Positions 17,036-26,105 of a DNA stretch of 64,000 bases are shown here, one piece after another. How positions within the stretch are numbered: the stretch's first letter is position 1; each line of letters opens with the position of its first letter. The translations under genes and the position numbers were made by a program. The stretch lies in contig NZ_CP087134.1 of NCBI RefSeq assembly GCF_020911925.1, positions 1,550,001-1,614,000 of the forward strand, given 5' to 3'. The notes under the pieces were generated by a model. It saw only the letters and a list, made by a program, of their open reading frames with translations, was not told the DNA's origin and searched no databases. Source of the DNA: Flavobacterium cupriresistens. GTDB lineage: Bacteria > Bacteroidota > Bacteroidia > Flavobacteriales > Flavobacteriaceae.

Positions 17036-19816
17036 CTAAAATTTGATATTGTAAGTTATAGTTGGAATTGGCACCGAAAATATAGACGTTTTGTAGGCCT
17101 TTATCTGACCATTAGTGGTCACAAAAAAGATAGAATAAGGATTGTTTCTTCCTAAGACGTTATATATAGAAATGTTCCAAAAGCTATGTGATAACTTTTT
17201 AATTTTGTGATTGCCCTCAATGTTAAAACCTACATCTAAACGGTAATAGTCCGGAATTCTGAACTTGTTTCTGTCGCTGTATAAGGTATATTTAAGACCA
17301 TTGTATTCGTAACTTCCAATTGGATAGGTGATAGGTCTTCCGGATTGGTACACAAAATTGGTAGATAAACTATATCTTTTTGTGAATTTATAGTTTAATA
17401 CCGCACTTACTTCATGTGGTTTATCAAAATTTGTTGGGTAATAATGACCATTGTTTACTTTCTCATCAATAAACTGACTGTCAGATTTGATAAAAGTACG
17501 GGCATAAGTATAACCCAGCCAACCATTAAGTTTTCCTGCATTTTTTTTAAGTAGTAACTCAACTCCGTATGCTTTTCCTTCTCCCTGAAGCAGCTGTGTT
17601 TCCGGGTTTTTGTTTAATAACAATTCAGCTCCAACTTTATAATCTAACAGATTGTCTGATTTTTTATAATATCCTTCCAAGCTAAGTTCTAATTTATCAT
17701 CGTCTAAGTTTTTGTAGAAACCTAATGAAAATTGCTGTGCATTTTGAGGTGCAATATGTGCATCTGATAACTTCCAGGCATCTGTAGGAGATTGCGTGGT
17801 GTTGCTGGTTAATAAATGGATGTATTGATACGTTTTATCATAGCTGGCTTTTACAGAGAAATCGTCTGTTATTAAGTAACGTGCGGCAATTCGGGGTTCG
17901 AATCCGCCATAAGTTTTAATGACTTCGTTTTTCTTGTAATCTTGGGTTCCTATGACGGTATCGTCGTTGATGGGAGAATTACTTTGATAGATTCTTTCTG
18001 TTGCTGGGCCCAGTGCTGAATATCTTGAATATCGCAGACCTAAAGTGATTAACAATTTTTCAGTTACATTGAAATTGTCTGAAAAATAAACCGCAGATTC
18101 TATTGCTTTTTCGTCGTCTATGTTTACCGGAATTAGGGTTGCTTCATCCGGTTTTTTCGGATTAAGATAACCCGGGTCAACGTTATAAAGTTTACTTGAA
18201 ATACCATAGTTGAAAGCATGTTTTTTGTTTAGGTTGTAATTCCCATTTAAAATAAGTTGACTTTCATTTAGTTTATAACCATAATCAAACGAATTTATTC
18301 CTCCGTTGTTATAGTCAATGTTAAACTTGTATTCACTATTTGTAAATATTAAATCGGCTTTGCTTTTAGCGTTGAAGGAGTGATTCCATTTTAAAGAAAC
18401 TAGTGCGTTGCTGTATTTGTACACAGAATCTGAAGAGATACTAAAACGGTCTTTGCTATAGTATAAGGTAGATTCAATAGTGTTATTGGCTGTTATTTTG
18501 TGATTGTATTTTACGATTGCATCAAAAAAATTAGCCTGGCTGTTTTTTAGCGATTCGTCTTCCAATTTTTTTAGAATCCATTCAGAGTACGTACCTCTAA
18601 TACCTACAATCAAACTTGACTTGTTTTTTATAACAGGAGTACTTATCGAAAGATTACTGGTCACAGCTCCAAGTCCCGCTTCACCTGTAAATTTTTCGGG
18701 ATTACCGTTTTTTGTGGTAATATCAAAAACGGAAGATAGTCTTCCTCCAAATCGGGAAGGGATACTCCCTTTGTAAATATCAACTTTGCTGGTTGTATAC
18801 GGGTTTACTGCAGAGAAAAAACCAAGAAAATGTGAGGTATTGTATAAAACAGCATTGTCTAAAAGAATTAAATTCTGATCGTCTTTTCCTCCACGTACGT
18901 TGAAGCCTGCAGATCCTTCACCTGTAGTTTTTATTCCCGGTAAAGTAGTGGCAACTCTAAAGATATCACGTTCTCCAAGAACCAGAGGAACATTTTTTAT
19001 TCCTTCCACGTCTATAGTAGAAACTCCGGCTACAGCTGTTTTTACATTTCTATTGGCATTTTTGTTGATAACAACCTCGTCCAGTTCATTAATACTTTCG
19101 TGAAGGGATACGTCTAAACTACCATTGTCATAAATCATAACAGGTTGCGTATCTTTTCTATGATTGATAGATTCTATTTGGATATAGTTAAGACCAAAAG
19201 GCAGTTCGATTTTGTAAAATCCCTGTTCGTTTGTTGTTGTACTGATCTCTTTATCGCGTACTTTGATGGTTACATTTGAAAGCGGTTTTTTGTTTTTTTC
19301 GTTTTTTATGATACCTGATAAGGTGAATGATTTTAGTTCTTCTCCCTTTTTCTCTTTCCCTATGTATACGATCCCATTAACAGTAGTATTTCGTTTTTTT
19401 GTATCGAGTTGTTGATGGAACAGCGGTTTTGTTACGGTCTTGTTTGCCGCAATAACTGCTGAAGTAGCAATTACAGGTTCGAAGTAATTATCGGGTAATG
19501 TACTGTGGATGATACTGTTTTTCGTCAGTATTATTTTTTTATCTGTGATGAAGTAATTTAGATTCGTGTTTTCAAAAACACCGGCAAGTACTTCGTCCAG
19601 TGAAGTGTCTGTATAGGTTTTGTTTATCAAAAAAGTATTAGATTTTATCCAGTTCTCATCAAAATAAAACTTGTAGCCGCTGGTTTTTTCGAGGCTTTCA
19701 ATAGCTGTTTTCAGATCAGCATTTTTAAATTCAATGGAGATGTTATTCTTTTTTTCCTGACTAAATGTTAATGTATGAAAAGCGAATAAAAATAGGGTAA
19801 GTATAATTTTTCTCAT
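17036..19816 (-). CDS. TonB-dependent outer-membrane receptor with STN domain
   Basis: This is a receptor of about 926 residues with a signal peptide (KIILTLFLFAFHTLTFSQ). A secretin/TonB short N-terminal (STN) domain spans roughly residues 22-90 and a carboxypeptidase-regulatory-like beta-sandwich lies near 160-240. The plug carries GFNVRGGKDDQNLILLDNA and is followed by a 22-strand-type barrel ending in a C-terminal aromatic residue. I prefer the start at 19816, 4 bases after the upstream stop; 19834 would overlap it. STN domains often signal to FecR/FecI, but no such pair lies nearby. Two DUF4249 lipoproteins follow directly. Confidence 0.92.
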   Translation of the reverse strand: MRKIILTLFLFAFHTLTFSQEKKNNISIEFKNADLKTAIESLEKTSGYKFYFDENWIKSNTFLINKTYTDTSLDEVLAGVFENTNLNYFITDKKIILTKNSIIHSTLPDNYFEPVIATSAVIAANKTVTKPLFHQQLDTKKRNTTVNGIVYIGKEKKGEELKSFTLSGIIKNEKNKKPLSNVTIKVRDKEISTTTNEQGFYKIELPFGLNYIQIESINHRKDTQPVMIYDNGSLDVSLHESINELDEVVINKNANRNVKTAVAGVSTIDVEGIKNVPLVLGERDIFRVATTLPGIKTTGEGSAGFNVRGGKDDQNLILLDNAVLYNTSHFLGFFSAVNPYTTSKVDIYKGSIPSRFGGRLSSVFDITTKNGNPEKFTGEAGLGAVTSNLSISTPVIKNKSSLIVGIRGTYSEWILKKLEDESLKNSQANFFDAIVKYNHKITANNTIESTLYYSKDRFSISSDSVYKYSNALVSLKWNHSFNAKSKADLIFTNSEYKFNIDYNNGGINSFDYGYKLNESQLILNGNYNLNKKHAFNYGISSKLYNVDPGYLNPKKPDEATLIPVNIDDEKAIESAVYFSDNFNVTEKLLITLGLRYSRYSALGPATERIYQSNSPINDDTVIGTQDYKKNEVIKTYGGFEPRIAARYLITDDFSVKASYDKTYQYIHLLTSNTTQSPTDAWKLSDAHIAPQNAQQFSLGFYKNLDDDKLELSLEGYYKKSDNLLDYKVGAELLLNKNPETQLLQGEGKAYGVELLLKKNAGKLNGWLGYTYARTFIKSDSQFIDEKVNNGHYYPTNFDKPHEVSAVLNYKFTKRYSLSTNFVYQSGRPITYPIGSYEYNGLKYTLYSDRNKFRIPDYYRLDVGFNIEGNHKIKKLSHSFWNISIYNVLGRNNPYSIFFVTTNGQIKAYKTSIFSVPIPTITYNIKF

Positions 19817-19820
19817 TTTT

Positions 19821-20591
19821 TTAATTGGCTTCATTAGGGATAAGGTTGTTGATTCTTTTGATTAGATTTTCAAGAAAAACGTTCTTATCGGATTCTTCTA
19901 ATTGAGAGTTAGAGTTGTAGTACTTTCTTATGTCACTTTTGTGCTCAGGAAAAATTTTAATAATATCGCTTTTTGAGCTGATCTTGTAGTAGACATCTTT
20001 GTATTTTAAGATATACTCGTTTTTGTCTCTAAACTCATCAGAACTGGCCAGGTTGGTTCCGTCTGATATTCTTTTAGTGTCTATAACTTTTGTCTTGGTC
20101 TTATGATGTTTGATGTAAAGCGTGTTGGTCTTAGAGAAAGTAAGTTCTTCATAATAACCGTTCATGAAGATAGGGCAGGTTGGGTTGTTGAAATTTATAT
20201 TAACAAACCTTTTGTTGTTAAGCGTAAAGTAAGCTGTTTTTTCTTTGATTAGGCTGATACCTAAATAGTCGTATTCGCCATTGGCTTTCAAAACTAAAAT
20301 GTCATTATTGACATCGTATTTGAGGTCAAGATTATGATAATTTTGGTTTTGATAATTAAGGTCTCCCTTACTATAGTCATTGGTCAGGTAGAAACTATGA
20401 CTTTTGTCAAGAGTCCTGTAAAGGTTCACATAACGTGGCCCATTATAGAGATCTAAGTTGCTTTTGCCAATGGTTTTGTCAAACCAGCTGTTTAAGGAAG
20501 TAGTATTGCTTGATTGGCTACGTACGGTGTAAATTTGTAAGAATAATCCAAATAAAATAAGGAAAATTGACTTATTTTGATAATTTTTCAA
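19821..20591 (-). CDS. Exported protein of unknown function heading the TonB/DUF4249 cluster
   Basis: I do not recognise this family. A TTG start at 20591 gives a 256-residue product with a clear signal peptide (KNYQNKSIFLILFGLFLQIY, then TVRSQ). An ATG at 20663 would add 24 residues with no sign of function. The body is rich in tyrosine, asparagine and lysine with beta-type patterns (YDYLGISLIKEKTAYFTLNN) and repeated YY and KYYN motifs. It ends four bases before the receptor gene, so it is probably the first gene of the operon. An outer-membrane or periplasmic accessory role is an inference from position. Confidence 0.7.
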   Translation of the reverse strand: MKNYQNKSIFLILFGLFLQIYTVRSQSSNTTSLNSWFDKTIGKSNLDLYNGPRYVNLYRTLDKSHSFYLTNDYSKGDLNYQNQNYHNLDLKYDVNNDILVLKANGEYDYLGISLIKEKTAYFTLNNKRFVNINFNNPTCPIFMNGYYEELTFSKTNTLYIKHHKTKTKVIDTKRISDGTNLASSDEFRDKNEYILKYKDVYYKISSKSDIIKIFPEHKSDIRKYYNSNSQLEESDKNVFLENLIKRINNLIPNEAN

Positions 20592-20969
20592 AGATTGTAT
20601 GGTTTTGATGATTTGATTTGATGATCTCAAATGTATCAAAAAAATGTTACGTATTACACACAAATGTGTTAAAATGTAAGGAATAGTAGCTGTATTTAGA
20701 ATAAAATCTTTAAAAAATCTTAAAAATCCGAGGGTTTGATTGAATAAAATCCCAATGATTTAGCGGGCTAAGGTGTAGTATTTGTAAAATTATAAATTAA
20801 CCTGAATAGTTGTGTTATTTACACCATATTCTGGTTTTTCGAAAGGCATTATGGAGGAATGTATTCTGTTCTTTAGTCGCGGATTATCCTGTAGGTTTTG
20901 ATTTTGTGATTTTCTGGCTGGAAACGGAGGTATTTACATTTTAAGTATTTACATGAAATAGAAAATGCT

Positions 20970-21190
20970 TGGATCGAATCTAAAAGTTGAACACGAATTA
21001 CACTAATTTTCACGGATTAATCTTGAGATTCTTGGTTGGAAAGTTTTGCCACGAATTACACGAATTTTTACGAATCATTTTTTAGCCACTGATTAAAGGA
21101 TTAAAATGATTTAATCTATTCTAAGGTTCACATAGTAATTAGTGAAAATTCGTGTAATTCGTGTTCATTTTTTTGACTTGATCCAAATGC
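20970..21190. repeat. Large palindromic intergenic repeat (ACACGAATTACAC type)
   Basis: The gene-free region 20664-21301 holds an inverted repeat. The left arm has TTGGATC near 20969 and TGAACACGAATTACAC from 20988. The right arm, 21139-21183, is its near-complement. A third, direct copy (CCACGAATTACACGAATTTT) lies at 21049-21068. The rest of the region shows no gene. Confidence 0.7.
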
Positions 21191-21233
21191 CTGCTTGCAG
21201 AAGAATTGTCGATTTAGATTGTTCTCAATATGT

Positions 21234-21270
21234 AAAAACCCCAACTCATATACATGAATTGGGGTTTTCT
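21234..21270 (-). terminator. Intrinsic terminator after pnp
   Basis: AAAACCCCAA/TTGGGGTTTT form a stem 32 bases after the pnp stop on the minus strand. Confidence 0.8.
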
Positions 21271-21301
21271 ATAAATAAACCTTTAGTAAACTAAGATCTG
21301 A

Positions 21302-23437
21302 TTACTCTTTTTTCTCCTCACGTGGAGGTCTTGGAACAAGCGCTTTTTTAGACACTTTTTCTTTTTTAGTTTTAGGGTCAACTCCTAAGTATTTTACTTG
21401 GAAAACATCTCCCATTTTAACTACATCAGCAACGTTTTCAGTACGTTCCCAAGCTAATTCAGATACGTGAAGTAATACTTCGTTTCCAGGTGCAGCAAGA
21501 TATTCTACTACAGCTCCAAAATCAAGCATTTTGATCACTTTTACATCGTAAGCTTCTCCTAATTGTGGTTTGAAAGTAATCGATTGGATTTTTGCCAATA
21601 CTGCTTCAATTCCTGCAGGATCTGTACCTAAAATTTCAATAACACCTTGCTCATCAACTTCGTTAATCACGATAGTTGTTCCGGTAGCTTTTTGTAATTC
21701 TTGAATTACTTTTCCTCCAGGTCCAATTAAAGCGCCAATAAAGTTTCCAGGAATAGTTCTGGTAATGATTTTTGGTGCGTATGCTTTTACATCACCTCTT
21801 GGAGTAGCAATAGTTTCAGTTAATTTACCTAAAATATGCAAACGACCGTCACGAGCTTGATTTAAAGCCTGCTCCATAATGTCATAACGTAAACCATCAA
21901 TTTTGATGTCCATTTGACAAGCAGTGATACCATCAGCAGTACCGGTTACTTTAAAGTCCATATCACCTAAGTGATCTTCATCACCTAAAATATCAGACAA
22001 AACAGCAAACTTCTCACCGTCAGTAATTAATCCCATAGCAATTCCAGAAACTGGTTTTACCATTTGAACTCCTGCATCCATAAGCGCCATAGTTCCGGCA
22101 CAAACTGTTGCCATAGAAGAAGAACCGTTAGATTCTAAAACTTCAGAAACAATACGAATTGTATATGGACAATCAACAGGGATCATGTTTTTTAAAGCTC
22201 TTTGTGCCAAGTTACCGTGACCAACTTCTCTTCTTGAAGTTCCTCTTAGTGGTTTTGCTTCACCAGTAGAGAAAGGAGGGAAGTTATAGTGCAGGTAGAA
22301 TTTCTCTTCACCTTGCTCAGAAGGAGAATCGATTTGGTTTGCTTCTCTTGAAGTTCCTAAAGTTACTGTAGCCAAAGCTTGAGTTTCTCCACGTGTAAAC
22401 AAAGCAGAACCGTGAACTCTTGGTAAATAATCAGTCTCACACCAAATTGGTCTGATGTCAGTTGTTTTTCTACCATCTAAACGAACACCTAATTCTAATA
22501 CTACATTACGAACTGCTTCTTTGTTTGTTTTGTAGAAGTATTTAGAAACTAAATCTCCATCAGCAGCTAATTCTTCTTCTGTAAATAAAGCTTTTACTTC
22601 TTCTTTTACTTCAGCAAATGCAGCACTTCTTTCGTGTTTAGCAGATCCAACTTTCGCAATAGCGTAAATTTTATCGTATGCAGCAGCTTTTACTTTTTTG
22701 TAAATTTCTTCGTTTTCTTTCTCACCTTCGTAAGTACGAATTTCTTTTTTACCAAAAGCAGCTTGTAAGCGTAATTGTGCGTTAATCTGAACTTTAATAG
22801 CTTCGTGAGCAAATTTAATTGCTTCTACCATTTCAGCTTCTGAAATTTCTTTCATCTCACCTTCAACCATAGCAACAGAATCCAAAGAAGCACCAATCAT
22901 CATGTCGATGTCTGATTTTGCTAAATCTTCTCTACTTGGGTTAATTACAAATTTTCCGTCGATACGTGCAACACGAACTTCTGAAATTAAGTTGTAAAAT
23001 GGAATATCAGAAACAGCTAAAGCCGCAGAGGCAGCTAAACCAGCTAATGCATCTGGCATAACTTCTTCGTCATGAGACATTAATTGAATCATAACCTGAG
23101 TTTCTGCATGGTAATCGTCTGGGAAAAGTGGACGTAAAACACGGTCTACTAATCTCATTGTTAATACTTCATTGTCGCTTGGTCTTGCTTCTCTTTTGAA
23201 GAAACCTCCAGGGAAACGACCAGCTGCAGCAAATTTTTCGCGATAATCTACCGTTAAAGGTAAAAAATCAACATTAGGGTTAGCGGTACGTGCTGAAACT
23301 GCTGTCGCAAGTAACATCGTGTCGCCCATTCTTACTACTACAGAACCATCCGCTTGTTTAGCCAAACGTCCTGTCTCGATTGTGATGCTTCTGCCATCAC
23401 CTAAATCGATTTTTTCTACAAATAATTGTGGAATCAT
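21302..23437 (-). CDS. pnp: Polyribonucleotide nucleotidyltransferase
   Basis: This 711-residue PNPase degrades RNA 3' to 5' using phosphate. It has two RNase PH domains (the first with [20 protein letters not shown], the second with [22 protein letters not shown]). A linker helical domain lies between them, with a KH domain ([19 protein letters not shown]) and an S1 domain ([21 protein letters not shown]) at the end. Length and order match the family. It lies downstream of rpsO, the common arrangement, with a 178-base gap that holds a terminator and a leader hairpin. Confidence 0.97.
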   Translation of the reverse strand: MIPQLFVEKIDLGDGRSITIETGRLAKQADGSVVVRMGDTMLLATAVSARTANPNVDFLPLTVDYREKFAAAGRFPGGFFKREARPSDNEVLTMRLVDRVLRPLFPDDYHAETQVMIQLMSHDEEVMPDALAGLAASAALAVSDIPFYNLISEVRVARIDGKFVINPSREDLAKSDIDMMIGASLDSVAMVEGEMKEISEAEMVEAIKFAHEAIKVQINAQLRLQAAFGKKEIRTYEGEKENEEIYKKVKAAAYDKIYAIAKVGSAKHERSAAFAEVKEEVKALFTEEELAADGDLVSKYFYKTNKEAVRNVVLELGVRLDGRKTTDIRPIWCETDYLPRVHGSALFTRGETQALATVTLGTSREANQIDSPSEQGEEKFYLHYNFPPFSTGEAKPLRGTSRREVGHGNLAQRALKNMIPVDCPYTIRIVSEVLESNGSSSMATVCAGTMALMDAGVQMVKPVSGIAMGLITDGEKFAVLSDILGDEDHLGDMDFKVTGTADGITACQMDIKIDGLRYDIMEQALNQARDGRLHILGKLTETIATPRGDVKAYAPKIITRTIPGNFIGALIGPGGKVIQELQKATGTTIVINEVDEQGVIEILGTDPAGIEAVLAKIQSITFKPQLGEAYDVKVIKMLDFGAVVEYLAAPGNEVLLHVSELAWERTENVADVVKMGDVFQVKYLGVDPKTKKEKVSKKALVPRPPREEKKE

Positions 23438-23460
23438 AAATTTTTTCCTTATTGGTTATA

Positions 23461-23522
23461 CAATGGGTTTTAGTTGTGTTGTAGTTGTTGTTGTGTGTAG
23501 TTGTTGTTTCTAAAACCCAATG
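23461..23522 (-). promoter_or_regulatory. Leader hairpin with A/C-rich loop upstream of pnp
   Basis: On the minus strand TGGGTTTTAG (23519-23510) pairs with CTAAAACCCA (23473-23464). The 36-base loop consists almost wholly of A and C with CAACAA repeats. The hairpin lies 24 bases before the pnp ATG and could act in pnp expression; this is inference. Confidence 0.45.
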
Positions 23523-23575
23523 AAAAACCAAACTTTTTTTCTTATAAAATGCTTGTAATAAATAAATTCCGTAAA

Positions 23576-23606
23576 AAACAAAAAGAGGCACTTTCGCACC
23601 TCTTTT
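23576..23606 (-). terminator. Intrinsic terminator after rpsO
   Basis: AAAAGAGGTGC/GCACCTCTTTT-type stem (minus strand AGAGGTGCGAAAGTGCCTCT) followed by TTTTTGTTTT, 10 bases after the rpsO stop. Confidence 0.8.
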
Positions 23607-23615
23607 CTATATTGA

Positions 23616-23882
23616 TTATTTTCTGATATTCAATACTTTGATAATCTCACGATATCTGTTGATCTCTGTCTTTTTCAAGTAGTCCAACAAAGCTCTTCTT
23701 TTACCTACTAATAGTACAAGAGAACGCTCAGTGTTATAATCGTGACGATTTTTTTTCAAGTGTTCAGTTAAGTGTGAAATTCTGTAAGTGAACAATGCAA
23801 TCTGACCTTCTGCTTTTCCAGTGTTTTTAGCATCACCGTGTTGTGCGAAGATTTCTTCTTTTTTTTCCTTAGTTAAATACAT
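23616..23882 (-). CDS. rpsO: 30S ribosomal protein S15
   Basis: This 88-residue protein binds 16S rRNA in the central domain of the small subunit. Conserved stretches are KNTGKAEGQIALFTYRISHL, TEHLKKNRHDYNTERSL, LVGKRRALLDYLKK and RYREIIKVLNIR. Length is exactly that of the family. A terminator separates it from pnp, so pnp may also have its own promoter. Confidence 0.98.
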   Translation of the reverse strand: MYLTKEKKEEIFAQHGDAKNTGKAEGQIALFTYRISHLTEHLKKNRHDYNTERSLVLLVGKRRALLDYLKKTEINRYREIIKVLNIRK

Positions 23883-24048
23883 TCCAATATTTATTTAATG
23901 ATTTTTATGTATGTCATACATCTCTTGTAAGACGGGTGCAAAATTACATTTTTTTTTCGAAAAAATAAATTTAAAGATTGAAAAATTTAAATATTAAATA
24001 TTTTAATCGAAAAAGCACCATTTGATAATGGTTTGATCCCTTTATTTT

Positions 24049-24504
24049 TTAGAATAATTTTGCAACTTCTTGATTCACAAATTCTAAAAACCTTTCGTCA
24101 GCCTCTGTAAACGGATCAATAACATGGCTGTCAATGTCAATTTGACCAATATTGAGTCCGTTAACAAATAATGGAACTACAATTTCTGATTTCACAGTAA
24201 AACTGCAAGCGATATAATTGTCTTGCGCCGCAACATCCGGTACAACAAAATTAGCATTGCTTTCGGCAACCTGACCGCAAATTCCTTTTCCAAAAGGAAT
24301 CACCGTATGATCCGTTTCTGCTCCTATATATGGACCCAAATGAAGGGTCTTGTTTTCGTGATTGGCAAAATAAAACCCTACCCAGTTGTAATATTCAACG
24401 TTTTCGTTCAATAGTTTACAGATCGATAGTAATTTTTCGTCTCTAACAGCAGCTGTATCAGCTACAATAGCGCTTATTTTTGGTTGTAATTCCTGAAATG
24501 TCAT
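24049..24504 (-). CDS. GAF-domain free methionine-(R)-sulfoxide reductase
   Basis: This 151-residue single GAF-domain protein resembles fRMsr, which reduces free methionine-R-sulfoxide in the cytoplasm with thioredoxin. YNWVGFYF, GPYIG, PFGKGICGQVAES, NYIACSFTVKSEIVVPL and QIDIDS are family signatures. Two cysteines (GICG and IACS) match Cys94 and Cys118 of the E. coli enzyme. The position of Cys84 is not cysteine here. It is divergent from xrtF. Confidence 0.9.
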   Translation of the reverse strand: MTFQELQPKISAIVADTAAVRDEKLLSICKLLNENVEYYNWVGFYFANHENKTLHLGPYIGAETDHTVIPFGKGICGQVAESNANFVVPDVAAQDNYIACSFTVKSEIVVPLFVNGLNIGQIDIDSHVIDPFTEADERFLEFVNQEVAKLF

Positions 24505-24521
24505 AATGCAAGATTTTTATG

Positions 24522-24529
24522 CAAAAGTA
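24522..24529 (-). promoter_or_regulatory. Candidate -7 box (TACTTTTG) for the methionine sulfoxide reductase
   Basis: Exact TAnnTTTG on the minus strand, 17 bases before the ATG. Confidence 0.45.
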
Positions 24530-24575
24530 TTTAATGCTGAATTTAAAAAATACATAAATTTGTTAAAAATTTCTT

Positions 24576-25112
24576 TTGAAAAAATATTTCCTGCAATTTA
24601 AACCGTTTCTGATTTTTATAGGCACTTTTTTCGCTGCCTATATCGGATTTACGTTAGTTTATAAATTTTATTTAGATAGTTTTGACACAACTGATGTTGA
24701 TGGGATAACGGCTGTTGTTAGTCATAATGTAGATTGGCTGTTGGGATTGTTTAATTGTGATAGTAAAATTTTTAAAAGCCCTTTAAATCCCTATTTTGAG
24801 GTTTGGTACAATGCTAAATTTACGCTCAGAATAGTGGAGGGATGTAATGCGGTAAGTGTTACGATTCTGTTTGTTTCTTTTGTATTAGCGTTTTCAGGGA
24901 AATTAAAAACAACTTTAGGTTTTATTCTGTTCGGTGTTTTTTTAATTTATGTTCTGAATGTAATTCGAATTGCATTATTAACGGTTTTATTATTTCGTTT
25001 CCCAGAGCAAGAACATATTCTTCATGGTGTTCTTTTTCCTTTAATAATTTACGGGTTGGTTTTTAGCTTATGGGTTTTTTGGGTGAATAAATTTTCAAAG
25101 TATGCTAAATAA
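24576..25112 (+). CDS. xrtF: Exosortase family protein XrtF
   Basis: This 178-residue inner-membrane protein starts at a TTG; no suitable ATG precedes it. The exosortase/archaeosortase triad is present: cysteine in VEGCNAVSVTILF, arginine in NVIRIALL and histidine in HILHGVLFPLI. Length and the FKSPLNPYFEVWYNA loop fit the flavobacterial XrtF type. Such enzymes recognise a C-terminal tripartite sorting signal on exported proteins. The partner gene overlaps it by 11 bases. No protein with an obvious sorting tail is encoded in this window. Confidence 0.9.
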   Translation: MKKYFLQFKPFLIFIGTFFAAYIGFTLVYKFYLDSFDTTDVDGITAVVSHNVDWLLGLFNCDSKIFKSPLNPYFEVWYNAKFTLRIVEGCNAVSVTILFVSFVLAFSGKLKTTLGFILFGVFLIYVLNVIRIALLTVLLFRFPEQEHILHGVLFPLIIYGLVFSLWVFWVNKFSKYAK

Positions 25113-25548
25113 AATAAGAGATCATAAGTTCAAAATTCTGTTTTCGATTATTATTATAGTAGGCTTTGGCTTGATAAGAGCTTTTGAAAAGACATTGTTT
25201 TATGATCCTTTCCTGGTTTATTTCAGTTCTGATTTCAAAACTTCGGCTTTCCCTGAAGTAGATGCTTTTAAACTTTTTTGTGGACTTTTGTTTCGGTATT
25301 TTTTAAATTCTGTTTTATCACTGATCCTTATTTATGTGTTATTTCGGGACAAAGAAATGCTGAAGTTCAGTGCGTTTTTATACAGCTGTTTTCTGGTAGT
25401 TCTCTTTGGGATGTTTTTTGTAATTGTTGCCTATTTTCCCGACGGAGGATGGTTGCTTTTTTACGTGAGAAGATTTATTATTCAGCCCATATTTGTCTTG
25501 CTTTTTATTCCTGCGTTTTATTATCAGATGCAAAACTTAAAAAAATAA
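25102..25548 (+). CDS. Exosortase F system-associated membrane protein
   Basis: This 148-residue protein has about four transmembrane segments and overlaps xrtF by 11 bases. The conserved pattern REKTLFYDPF-like (here FEKTLFYDPFLVYF), RYFLNSVLSLILIYVLF and PDGGWLLFYVRRFIIQP matches the small protein always found next to XrtF in Flavobacteriia. Its role in sorting is not known. Confidence 0.88.
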   Translation: MLNKIRDHKFKILFSIIIIVGFGLIRAFEKTLFYDPFLVYFSSDFKTSAFPEVDAFKLFCGLLFRYFLNSVLSLILIYVLFRDKEMLKFSAFLYSCFLVVLFGMFFVIVAYFPDGGWLLFYVRRFIIQPIFVLLFIPAFYYQMQNLKK

Positions 25549-25581
25549 CAGTTTATTCGGCTTTTTTAAAAGTCTTTTAGA

Positions 25582-25589
25582 TAATTTTG
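25582..25589 (+). promoter_or_regulatory. Candidate -7 box (TAATTTTG) immediately before the HYC_CC_PP gene
   Basis: Exact TAnnTTTG ending only 4 bases before the ATG at 25594, which would leave almost no leader. It may be functional with a leaderless transcript or a chance match. Confidence 0.3.
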
Positions 25590-25593
25590 CAGT

Positions 25594-25992
25594 ATGAATC
25601 TAAAGAAGTGCACAGGATTATTTTTAGCTTTCCTATTGTTGGTTTCCAACATCGGGTTTGCTTTTGATGTGCATTATTGTGGAGGCAAGATTGCTTCGGT
25701 TTCTTTAAATACTGCGAGTTCTGTTGCTCCGGAAAAGAAATGTTGTGGCATTTCAGAAAAAAAATCATCCTGTTGTAAAGACAAAGTGGTTCGTTTTGAG
25801 AAAAAATCAGACGATGCTACCTTTAAGATGTTCTTTTTTCAAATTGCTTTTCCTGCCGTAATTGAAGATTTTAAACCAATTGCCTTTCTTTCGCTTCCAG
25901 GTTTCAAAAACAAGCAGATTACTTCGTATTATTCTGATGCGAATGCACCCCCTTTATACAAATTATACAGTCAGTACATTTTCTACTCCTGA
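25594..25992 (+). CDS. HYC_CC_PP family exported protein
   Basis: This 132-residue protein has a signal peptide (LFLAFLLLVSNIGFA) followed by the family's namesake motifs: HYCGG, two CC pairs (KKCCG and SSCCKD) and a C-terminal NAPPLYKL. The cysteines and histidine suggest metal binding in the periplasm. It is the first gene of a plus-strand group with a TonB receptor and a secreted HMA-domain protein, which supports a role in handling copper or another soft metal. The family has no proven biochemical function that I know of. Confidence 0.88.
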   Translation: MNLKKCTGLFLAFLLLVSNIGFAFDVHYCGGKIASVSLNTASSVAPEKKCCGISEKKSSCCKDKVVRFEKKSDDATFKMFFFQIAFPAVIEDFKPIAFLSLPGFKNKQITSYYSDANAPPLYKLYSQYIFYS

Positions 25993-26105
25993 TTTTAATG
26001 TTTTAGAATCAAGCTAATGATAGCTTGTGTTTTGTTATTTAATCCTTTCTCGTTTTTTGAGAAGTGTTAAAGAACAGTTTTCTATTTCACATTAAAGTCA
26101 ATCTT

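Noticed and set aside
19817..19834. Upstream ATG for the STN-type TonB receptor
   Set aside because: It overlaps the preceding gene by 14 bases and adds residues before the positively charged signal start; the ATG at 19816 gives a better signal peptide.
23474..23509. The TTGTTG/CAACAA tract as a microsatellite or coding repeat
   Set aside because: It is too short and irregular for a satellite and lies in a leader hairpin loop instead.
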